Shown here piece after piece: positions 12,456-22,500 of a DNA stretch of 64,000 bases. How positions within the stretch are numbered: position 1 is the stretch's first letter; each line of letters starts with the position of its first letter. The notes beneath the pieces are model-generated. The model was not told the DNA's origin and searched no databases. It saw only the letters and a list, made by a program, of their open reading frames with translations. The DNA comes from Luidia sarsii (taxonomy: Eukaryota; Echinodermata; Asteroidea; Paxillosida; Luidiidae): positions 11,920,536-11,984,535 of the forward strand of contig OX465112.1 in assembly GCA_949987565.1 (NCBI GenBank). The letters run 5' to 3'. A program made the translations under genes and the position numbers.

Positions 12456-12697
12456 TTCTGGGTGGGTGGGTGGCTGGCAGTTACTGGGTCGATGAGTGGG
12501 TGAATGGATGGATTATGTGGTTGTTTGTGTGGTAGGCTGAGTGGGTAGGCAGGTGGATGGATGGATTTGTTGGTTGATTGGTAGGCTGGGTGGGTAGGCA
12601 GGTGGGTGGATGGATTGGTTGATTGGTAGGCTGGGTGGGTGGGTGGATGGATTGGTTGGTTGGTTGATTGGTAGGCTGGGTGGGTGGGTGGGTGGAT
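12456..12697 (+). repeat. Minisatellite of GGTTGATTGGTAGGCTGGGT-type units
   Basis: Degenerate 4-bp steps (TGGG, TGGA, TTGG) are organised into higher units of about 32-40 bp containing GATTGGTAGGCTGGGTGGG, repeated at least four times. It abuts the inverted SLC5A7 fragment at 12698. The minus strand reads open in two frames only because the units lack stops. Confidence 0.85.
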
Positions 12698-12785
12698 TGA
12701 TGGCTATCACTCCACCCCAATGGACCATCATCTTGGATTCTCTCCAGTTGAGTGACAGGGAAGAACGATGACCCCGGGGGGGGGG
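12698..12785 (-). pseudogene. Inverted partial copy of SLC5A7 5'UTR plus first 11 codons
   Basis: Read on the minus strand, this segment repeats the sequence ending the SLC5A7 leader and starting its coding region (16815-16897): a poly-C run, GGGTCATCGTTCTTCC, GAGAATCCAAGATG, and codons for VHWGGVIAI. Differences I see are one base in the leader (CAACCGG to CAACTGG), an indel at the poly-C edge, and codon 2 changed from GCG to ATG. Similarity stops abruptly after the isoleucine codon, where a TGGGTGGA-type minisatellite begins, so the frame continues as 72 residues of proline- and threonine-rich repeat. It has no donor site and cannot encode the transporter. The copy and exon 1 form an inverted pair about 4.1 kb apart. 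Confidence 0.85.
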
Positions 12786-12968
12786 GGAGGGGTGGATGTG
12801 GATTTATGGGTGGGATTGTTATTTGGTTTCTTTTCTCAATCTTCTGAAATGTACATGTTACTATCTATTATTTCGGTCTTTACCCCAAATGTTTACAATT
12901 TTCCTATTTCCCCAATCTTCTTTTCTACAAAAAAATCTGACCTGAGCCAAAGCATACCAAAGGCTTCC

Positions 12969-13173
12969 TAAACCTTTCAAACTACATGTATAGCAAATGC
13001 TATCATTCCTCTTTTGTGGTAAAAATGATTCCTATTTTTGGGGATTGGAAATACATTTAAATAGTTATCCTATGTACTGTAGTTTGCTCTGTGATTCCTA
13101 TTTTTTAGCGGAAGTATTCCTACCGGTACATGTATTGCAGCTACAAATGTATGCTAATGCTAAACCTTTCAAA
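12969..13173 (+). repeat. Dispersed repeat with 13-bp flanking repeats
   Basis: The interior shares ATCATTCCTC, GGTAAAAAT and TTTTTTAGCGGAAGTATTCC with 48911-49112. TAAACCTTTCAAA occurs at 12969-12981 and 13161-13173, a likely target duplication. Confidence 0.6.
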
Positions 13174-13629
13174 GCGCTATGATATATATGTATTTACTCA
13201 AGGTCAATTTAGTTTTAATAAAAGTCATTTTTTACAAAGATTTTGTATGAAATTGACCCAGTCACCTAGGAACCCAGGTTTTTGGGAACCGCTTAAGCAT
13301 CTTCATGTACATGTACATTATTCATATCAGGAAAAGTGGTTGTGTTTATGCACCATACAGTATTTATGGGAATGATTCCAGACTGCATATTGTTTGTACA
13401 CGTACATTTAGGATACTACCCCATCTTTAAAATATACAATTTGTTAAATAAACCTTAATGCTTCATTGAAGTTCACACATTTTAAGGAAAAAAACAACTC
13501 TACAGCATAGCATTATTGAACATGTATTCAAACAAATAATGGAAATACTTACTGGGAACTTTACAACAATTTGTTTAACTGGACTTAACCCGAGACCTCT
13601 AGTTTTGCATAACCCTCCCTTCCTCCCCA

Positions 13630-13925
13630 AACAAACATGTAAATGTACACATGTAAATGTATTATACCGGTATGTACGTAGAATTATGTGCGACTGTACA
13701 TGTACATATGTACATGTACGTACGTGTACTGTACATGTGTACATACTCGCATAATTATGTATGCACATGTGCAAGTAGAAGTACATGTGCAGTATGTATG
13801 TATGTATAATACTGTGCATGTCCAGTAATAGACTGAATATGTACATGTATTTGTAGATTTGTAGCACATAGACTTGTGTATTTGAGAACCATACCTGTAC
13901 GTACGTACGTACCTGTACAAAGACT
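13630..13925. repeat. GTACATGTAC-rich stretch
   Basis: Clustered self-complementary TACATGTA, GTACGTAC and ATGTATGT words over about 300 bp. Frames on both strands read as tyrosine, threonine, cysteine and valine strings and are not genes. Confidence 0.8.
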
Positions 13926-16189
13926 GAGCAAAAGAAAAAAGAAATCAATTTTTGTGCTGTTTAAAAATTGATTAGTTGGTAAAAGATTGATTAACCACAG
14001 AAGACCAAGACTGGCTTGGAGTTTAGCGCATGTACCGTACTCTATAAAGAAGGTGGAATGTGTAATGTATGTTTACATAATGAATTTAATCATTATGTTT
14101 AATTATTTTGGCTGTCTGTCGGAGAAAAGTGTAATTTTTAAATGTGTTTTGTAAATTTGTTTGTTTAATCTGTTGGGGTTTGATTTATTTGTTGATCTGT
14201 TTGTTGAGGCTGGACCTGGAATAATTTAGTAAGTAATCGTGGCTTCAGTTTTCCAGTTTGGTGTCCCCCCAATAAAGATGTCGGCCATCACAACTCAAAT
14301 AGCTTTAATTTTTCAATAAACAAATGAAAGGAAAACTTTAAGAATTTTGTCAGACTTTGCAGTCGTCATCACTTCCTGCCAGAACAATTTATGTATACGT
14401 ACATTGTATTTCGCTAGTCCACCTAAGCCAGTAATAAATTGTCATGGATTGGGCCACTTCCTGTTTCAGCCACCAGCTGACCAGTTTCTTGTGAAATTAC
14501 CATGATGAGGGATTCACCCGCAAAAAAAAGATCAATATTTTATGATGCAAAGGATGATTAGCGTTAGGCTGAGATAGTCCCTACTCCCTAAAGCCCTCCC
14601 TGCCCCAACAGATTTGTTAGTTGCAGACCACGTCTCCATCCATAAACTTCACTAGTCTCCCTAACAACCACCTCCTTCATTCATCCAACCACCAACCCGA
14701 ACCATGGGAGTGAGTCACGGGTAGATCACTCACCGTTACTCCTGCCACTGCAGTTATCAGCAAGCACCTCTGCCCCTCAACCATCAGTTGGCTGCAGAGA
14801 GTGAGAGGGAGAGAGGAGCGTTGCTTTGCCTCCGTGGGTAGTCACCTATTAAAGTGGTTCTTAATGAAGCATTGTGTTCATTACCTTCGCAGATAAACAG
14901 TGTTGTGTGAACAGATCATTCTGCTCAGCTAATCCTGAACCGAGGCTCCAGTAAGGAAAGGTAAGGTCATCCTCTAGTCGTGTCTGTCGGTCTTGTCTGT
15001 CTCCCCGTCTGTTTGTCTGTCTTTCCTTCAGTCTCTCTGTCTCTCCAAACCCTCTCACCCATTTTATCAAAATCATGGCAGCTGCATCCACATTTTGTTC
15101 CCCTCTTATCCAGTAAGGAGTTCACCGTTTGTTGGGATATTTATGGTCAGATGTGGTTGTTGAGGGCAGCTGGGATGATCCAATTTAAAGTCGGCCAATG
15201 TATCATCCTCACCAATCTCATTGCAGCTTTCCATAGAAATTGTTACCGTTTTTTTTTTCCGTTTTTTTTTATCAGCCTGTGAGGAAACCGGTTTTTCATT
15301 AGGCCCCAACTGTTGGGTTGTTCTTATACATGTAGTGCCAAGGTGGCAAGGAAAGCATCACTTTAAAATGAGATTTTGTGTCAACATCCCATCCGCAGCG
15401 CAAGATGGATGATAAGATTTATATCCAAATCTGATTAATCGGCTTTTCTGTTGAATCAGACCTCTCTAACAGAGGAGAGTAATGATTTTTTTTTCTCTTA
15501 TTATATTTTTCATCCTCTGGCCTATAGCTCACCTTGATAAAATCAAATTTAATTTGTGAAGAATGGGGAAAGAAATGTCTGCACAGTTTCTGCTATTTGG
15601 TTCTGTTTCGGGAGAGAATACTTTTGGTCATTTGGCATTTGAATCCAACAGAGTTTTCATTGGTTTTCATGAAGGACCCCTGTTAACCTTCTTTTTCTTG
15701 GTTTGAGAAATCACCCATGATTTATTTTGGGTTTTGCTGGCAATGTAGGCATGTGCCGTGTCCGCTCTGGACATATTTTGGGTAAACTAACCGAGTAATT
15801 GGGTAACTTGACAATGGTTGTCCAATGCGGACATCATCCCCTGAGGAAGTTTTCCTCCCAGGTATTAACTAATACCCGACTCGAATGGGTAGTTTAACCG
15901 AATGACTTCTGCCCGGTAAAATTGACCAGGTCAGTTTAACCGAGTCGAAAAGTCCAATGCTGACACAATGTCGTGCGTTTTTGTATGCACCAGTCGGTTA
16001 AGTTTTACCAATTGTAATGGTTCATTTACCCACGTCGATAGTCCAAGTGCAAACCCATTGGAATGTTACCCACTGTCTCTGTAAAAAATGAGTCCTGTGC
16101 AGACATGGGTTTAGAAACTTTACCCCTTTCTTCATAAAATTTGGGACATGGCTTTAGAAACCTTACCCCTTTCTTCATAAAATTCGGGG

Positions 16190-16504
16190 TTGAGAGCGCG
16201 GCGGGGCCAGAGGTGTTCTAGGTGTTAGGAGTCGGGAACGGTAAAGCCAGCCGTAGGTGTTGTCTGAGAAGGATTTACGTAAGGGTAGGGTCTCAAGAAG
16301 CCCATGGTAAACCTTTCAAGGAAACCTTATGTGTGCTATTTACTCGTACCAGTCGGGGCCGTCTCTGTGGCCCTTCCTTGTGCATTTCATTCGGATTCCA
16401 TCAGAGAGGCGAGATCCCTCCATCCAATTCATTCCCCCAGATGATCGGACTTGGACGGACGTCTGATGCAATCAAAGAGCGATTGAATTTTTATCCGGCC
16501 ACAG
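16190..16504 (+). promoter_or_regulatory. Candidate SLC5A7 first noncoding exon or promoter
   Basis: This stretch is CpG-richer than its surroundings (GAGAGCGCGGCGGGG at the left end). It ends at CCGGCCACAG followed by GTAGGG at 16505, a plausible splice donor. With the acceptor at 16762 it would give a 258-bp 5'UTR intron. The 121-residue frame read here matches nothing I recognise and is treated as chance. The assignment is inference from splice-like signals only. Confidence 0.28.
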
Positions 16505-16762
16505 GTAGGGGGAAGAGCCCGCATCTTGAGCCAGGAGCTCGGTGCCGCTGCCCATCTCGTCCTAGATTGGAACAGGGCAGTGGCTAGAATGTCTGCTCGT
16601 GAATAGCTCTCTCACACACAAGGAGCCGATTGTGCAGGGCAGGTCTGGAACTGAAAGACTGTGCCCATCAGAAATGAAGGCACCCCTCATGATAGGAGTC
16701 AGTTCGAACTCAGCATCTTAACTAACCCTGGATCTTTTTCTTTGATTTGTCCCAATTTTCAG

Positions 16763-16864
16763 AGGAGGTCAATTAAGGTCAACTTCGGGAGGATCTATCC
16801 CCCCCCCCTCCCCTGCCCCCCGGGTCATCGTTCTTCCCTGTCACTCAACCGGAGAGAATCCAAG
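16763..16864 (+). other. SLC5A7: Probable 5'UTR part of the SLC5A7 start exon
   Basis: A pyrimidine-rich run ending TCCCAATTTTCAG at 16762 looks like a 3' splice site, so the transcript may enter this exon here. The 102 nt to the start codon contain no ATG and include two poly-C runs. The right part of this leader, from about 16815, is duplicated in inverted orientation at 12.7 kb. Without transcript data the true 5' end is unknown. Confidence 0.45.
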
Positions 16865-17030
16865 ATGGCGGTCCATTGGGGTGGAGTGATAGCCATCATT
16901 GTCTTCTATATGTTGATACTTGGTGTGGGTCTGTGGGCGGCTCGTAAAAGCAAAGGTTCCAAGGACCCCGAGGAGATCATGCTGGCTGGCAGAAACATTG
17001 GCCTCTTTGTGGGCATCTTCACCATGACAG
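16865..17030 (+). CDS. SLC5A7: SLC5A7 coding exon 1 (residues 1-55)
   Basis: The exon starts at AAGATGG and runs to ATGACAG, followed by the donor GTAAGC at 17031. It ends in phase 1 (codon 56 is split G/CA). It encodes the extracellular N-terminus, TM1 and the [16 protein letters not shown] segment. The same frame is open upstream to 16661, but homology to CHT1 begins exactly at this ATG. An inverted, altered copy of the first part of this exon lies at 12698-12785. Confidence 0.96.
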
Positions 17031-19443
17031 GTAAGCTTGGATTCGACCATTCTCGTAGATCAGGGATTGTAAGACTTCCGGAAATTTCCGGATTACCGGA
17101 AATGGCGTGATTTATTATTTTTTTTTTTACTGATTTTTCTCGTCAAACTGGTATCTCAAACTGCTCAATTTTATCTGTTAAAACCCTAAAAACTGAAGGG
17201 CGCCTGCACCCCTGCCGTGAATATTGCATTCGCATCTCTCGGTCACGTAAGCGCTCACTCGCAGTCGCACAATTTATTGGTAATTTATTGTCGGTACATC
17301 CCTAATAGATGTGGTGTACTTTTTGCATTGGCAAGAATGTAATTCATTTAGGGCTTGCCTTACCCAATTCCAATACAGTATACATGCATGTAATAAGCAC
17401 TGCGCATACAGTTAATATACATGTACTGTATTAAGTACGTGTATGAACCATTCTTGGCAAGGGTAACAACCTAGATGTTTCTCAAAGTATTGTAACAGCC
17501 CCTTATCCTTAAATGTTGAACTGATTGTATTCTTACATCAAACTTTGCCTGACCCCTGTCTAAGGCCGTGTCCGAAATGTGGCGTCTAGAGCTAGGTCTA
17601 GGTCTTCCCCCTATTAGAAATACACGAAGATGCGAAGACAATAGCTCTAGCCATAGCTCTGGAAGCCCCGTTTCAGACACGGCCTTACTCTGCATCATCA
17701 GAAAGGCCCCTTGATAGTGCATGTCAAGGCCATAGGATTGTGCCTACAAATTTTCCCAAATGCCAACTGTGAGTTTTCATAGAAATCCCCTCGTCCTGAT
17801 CTTCCCAATATGGGGCTTTTATCCGTGACACACAGTAATCCATCATTTATCAAAGGTCATCCTGTTTGTTTGACATTCTACAATCTTATTTACATGTTCA
17901 TGTACATTATCAATATAAAGTAATATCAAGGTGGCCTCTTGTAATGCCATAAACAGGAACCAATCAAATCAAGCTGTCTACATAATACGTGAGCACCAAA
18001 TCTTGTTGAAGCTCGGAAACCTTGCCATATGAGATAAAAGTAATAGTTGGGTTCTACGGTATTTACAGTTACAATGTACAATTGATGCTTTAGGAAACCA
18101 AAGTCAGTGATAACGTTCCCCAACCTCACAAAATCCAACACCAGGTTTTGTTGGATTAGGTATCCCAAGGATAGTATACTGCTGCTGAATTTTGTTGGAG
18201 TTTGTTGGATTAGGTACCACTCCCACACACTCCAACACCTCACCAGAAAATGACCAAGAGCTTGTGGGTAAACTCACCCACGGAATCAGTGTAGTTCACT
18301 GCTACACACTCCAACACCTGACCAGAGCAGACATGCCATAGCAGACACATTTTTGCATTTTGTTGGGTTGGGAACAAACCCCCCTGTAGTCATGCACAAT
18401 GCATAATACCAGACCTAACAAAATCCAACACATGCAAACTGTTGGATTCTGTGAGGTTGGTTACCAATGGGTTTTCTAATTTCTGCCCAAATGTTGGATT
18501 TTGTTTGGTTAGGTATGCTTCCTAGTGAAAGAGCTTAGGGGGTTAGGTGAGCGGCCAGAGCTCCTTTTAAAAGTATGACACTCTGCTAGGCAGAAACAGG
18601 TCATAAGGCGAGAGCTACGTATCTCCTGAAGTCTCAAAGATTCTGTAGACTGACAGAACGTGATTATTGGATCGCTATTTGGGCTTCCATAATTATGAAC
18701 ATGTTTATTTTTCTTATTTAATATCCAACCTCAAATAGTATAGCGAGTCATCTATTTTTCCAGTCAGACAAAATGCAAGTGAATTTGAAAGTCTTTTTTG
18801 GTTGTCCAATTTTGTCCGCCATTTTTAGAAATTGCTCCCTTGTTCTTAGGCGAGTCTTTGAGAAACTATGGAATGTTGATCAATTTGGATTATTCGTTCC
18901 TAGCAGGACCTTTTTCAAAGGCAGAATCGTGAAATATTGCTTTCTGATAATCCTGCTTTTGTGCTCACTCCTCCAAACTTCTCTCTTTGATCTTTCTTTC
19001 CCCCTCTTCTCACCCTACCCCTTGCCCTTCCCTTTGATCTCACCCTACCAGCTTTACTCTTTGTCCTTTGTTTCTCATCTGTGTCCTATTCACTCTCTTC
19101 CCCCTTCCTTCTTGTATCTGTTTTGTCCTTGTCACTCTGACTTTGAGAAAGGTCCTGCTAGGATCGAAATGTCAGGCCCTCTAAATTTTGAGATTTTCAT
19201 TTTGGCAATTTTAGTCAGTAAGCAGTTTGCAACATTTTTGTATATCAAAATTCAGAAAAATTGGTTCTCAGAAAAGGCTTGCATCCTTGTCACAAATTAA
19301 TATCCTTTATGTGAAAAATGATGATTTGCCGTCATTGAATGCATGTGATTGGTCGGCAGAAGATGTGGATTTAGTTTCCCTGCCTCGGGCCTTGTCAACA
19401 AAAATGATTTCAAACCAAATAAAGTAAGTACAATGGGTAGGGG

Positions 19444-19500
<57 letters not shown>

Positions 19501-22500
19501 AGACTACACAACCCAAATACAACATTTGCATAAGGAGCTGAGCGCTGACTGCGACAGCGCCCGAATCCCCCGGCTTCCGTTGCCAAACATGTGACAGGAA
19601 ACAAACACGTAGCATAATCCATTAGCGATATTACACCTTGGCTTGAAAGCGCGGCAAACCGCGGGACTGGAGGAGCCAGCCCTGCCATTTACAGGAGGAA
19701 TTCACCTCCCTCTGTCATCACACAGCCCAGATTTTTTCCCCTTCATCTGTCCTTCTTAGTTTACTCTCCTGCGAGGGTTGCAGTTGATCAGATTTTTTTC
19801 TTCTTCCCTTTCTTTAAAGAGTAGACAGAGAGATAGATTCGGGCATTTAATGAGCCGGTCTGTCCCACTTTTCAAATTACCGTGGCTGCTGTCCGTCCGA
19901 GGCCTTGATTCCCTGTCACGTTGGTTCATCTGATACCTGACAAGATGTGATTTGAGCGGGAGACATGCAACTGAATCAGGAGGGAGGGAGGTAGGGCAGA
20001 AGGGAGGGATGCTGGAGGGAGGGTGGGTTTAAGGGGGGCGCACTGTTAATTTGGGACTGTCGTGTGCCTGAATCCAGCACTCATCCGGAAGGATTGAAGA
20101 TTCTCTACACTTGTCTATGAATCATTCCAAAAAGATGCTCCACAATAGTTGTCCGATCTTTTAAACTCATACGCACCAAGCTTCTTATAACCTATGTTCA
20201 ACTTCCAGGATAATTCTTGATCAACATAAGACGTGCAAAAAGGCTTAGAACCATTCACTTTCAAACACAGGCCCCACACACTCCTTTCTAGATTAGCATA
20301 GAATTATTATCCACATTTAAAAAAAAACAACGACGGAAATGTCATCTATTTTTTTTAGCATACTTATAAATTTGTAACTCACAATTGTATTTATATTGTT
20401 CCTTTTGTTTATTCTGTGTGTTGTTTTATGTACATGTGTAGTTACATGTGCCTGTATTTGTTTGTGACCTTTGAAAAAAAGCGCTTTATAAAAGTGAAAT
20501 GGATGTATGTTTTTATTTTGGATGGCAGGGGTTGGGTGGAACTCCCGGAATTCAGTTAATTTCAAGTGTCCACAAGTTTGCCGAGATCCCTTTGATGTTA
20601 GCAGCTTCTATCATGTCTATGCACGTATGATACGCACGCAGGCATGCATGTACAGGGATGGGACTTCGTTCGTTCGACCTATTTCTCTGGGCACGAGACG
20701 GCAAGGTTGGAGATTGGCTTGCCCGGACAAAGTGATGTATTGCTCCCACGTTCCAGTCGAAAAGCCACGTCACATTTTGAGAAATGCCAGGAAGAAAGTT
20801 TTCTGTATTGGGGGGATTTTTCCGCTTTGTTGAATTAGAGCCGGGTTTGGGAAATTCAGACTGGGTCCCCTCGGTCCCACTGGCTTTCTGAAGGCCTTCA
20901 TATTAAGACAGGGTTGAGTTGCAAGTGGCAGATACTATCTGCTAGACAGCCCGGGTCTTATTTGAGTAGGTCATCAAACGGAACCCTGACAGAAGTATCG
21001 CCTACTTCACGCACTGTACAAATGAATGCCTCGCCTGTTTGTTTTCAGGCACTTGACATTTTCAGATTCGGACAGCTTCAGAGACCAATATGTGCACTGT
21101 GCTTATGTACAGGTCTGTGCCATCAGGCAGGGTAGAGGCGCTCAGAATAGCCGCCATAAATTTGGCTACTGTCGGCATATGATCAGATAGATTGCTTGGC
21201 CAACCACTTTATTGACAGATTGGAGACATAGTGTACACACGGAGGCCATTGGTGTCATTCAAAAAGCAGTGTCATTGTGGGGTGCATGGATTTGGCTATG
21301 AAAAGGATGTGATAACACTGAAGAATACATGTAGTACATGCATGTACTGATACTTGGCATGGTTTTATTTGCAAGGAATTTTATTTTCGACCAAACACTT
21401 CTGAAAGGATGAACTGGTTGCAGGTTTTGGAATAGAATTATTGGGGAAAACAGTCTACGGAGACATTTGGGGGAAAATGGTCCTCGCATTGGCTGGTGAT
21501 ATAGATGTTCGTGCAAATCAAATTAGCCATCTTGTTAACTAAAATTTGGTAATTGAATCAGGAGGTGATTAATTAATGACGCACTGTGTGTCAGGGGAGA
21601 AGGGAAAAGAAAAGATAGAAACCGATACAGGTACCCCCTAGGTAACGTCTTCTTGCAGAGATATAAAAGGAAAATTAACAGTTTCCTTCTTTTCGGTGAA
21701 AAATTGTGGAAGTAATGAATAAATGATGATTGTGGGCACCCCATTTCCATTCAAACGCAGAGGCTCACTAGGCTGTGTGGCACAGAGGAGCTCTACATGT
21801 CTACTGCACCTAGTATATCTCCTGCACACTCTGGGGACGTCTGCTTGACAGTTTGCCAAACACCGAGTTAACACTTCCAAATCATGGACTGACCCGCGAA
21901 GATAGAGTTGGCGACCAATCAAAATTGATTCCTTCCTCCGTTTTGTCCGTCTTCGCTGACAGATTAATTCTAACAAATCAGGGGGAGGGGATATCCTTTA
22001 TTTGGAAATGACACATTTTGGGGTGATGGTCGGTGAGGGTTCGCTGGTGAATATGGCTTCCTTTTTATTCTATTTGTTAAATCTGAGCTGGATTTCACAA
22101 ATCCTTTTGATGCATCGCAACTCAACGTACGATTGATAATCCATCATAAGTTGTAATTCAACAACAATTACATTTATTTTGATGCTGCATAATTGACCAT
22201 ACAAAGTGATGTTAAATTTGAAGTACATGTACTTAATTATTTGAACTGAATAATTGATATACAAAAATGTTGCAAACTGCTTAATTACTGACTAAAATTA
22301 CCAAAGTGACAAGGACAAAACCACTCTGCCTTTTAGAAAGGTCCTGCTAGGATCGAAACGTCAAGCCCACTAAATTTTGAGATAAACTGTATTTATAAGG
22401 TTAACATTATCACATGCAAAAAATAAGTTACAAGATGGCAGCATCTACATGTAGTGTAGGTCTGGGATGAAGCATAAGCTTTTGGTCCCCAGCCTATAGA

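Larger units (their letters stand above)
1..16189. other. 5' flank of SLC5A7: no readable gene
   Basis: Apart from the repeats listed separately, this 16 kb is AT-rich, with scattered GTACATG palindromes. All frames are short and carry no family motif. At 15770-16075 several words of the type GTTTAACCGAGTCG and GGGTAAACTAACCG occur in both orientations, resembling 45980-46295; this may be a decayed transposon. From 14140 to 15760 I see nothing distinctive. Confidence 0.6.

Noticed and set aside
17562..17686. MicroRNA hairpin
   Set aside because: The terminal inverted repeats and multi-copy style fit a MITE; there is no sign of a mature-arm conservation pattern from a single sequence.
18773..19300. 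175-residue + frame
   Set aside because: It is a Rep-A element with a pyrimidine-rich insert; the C-terminal residues are translated repeat.
19535..19565. REST/RE1 silencer site (GCGACAGCGCCC), attractive because CHT1 is neuronal
   Set aside because: Only one half resembles the consensus; the TTCAGCACC half is absent.
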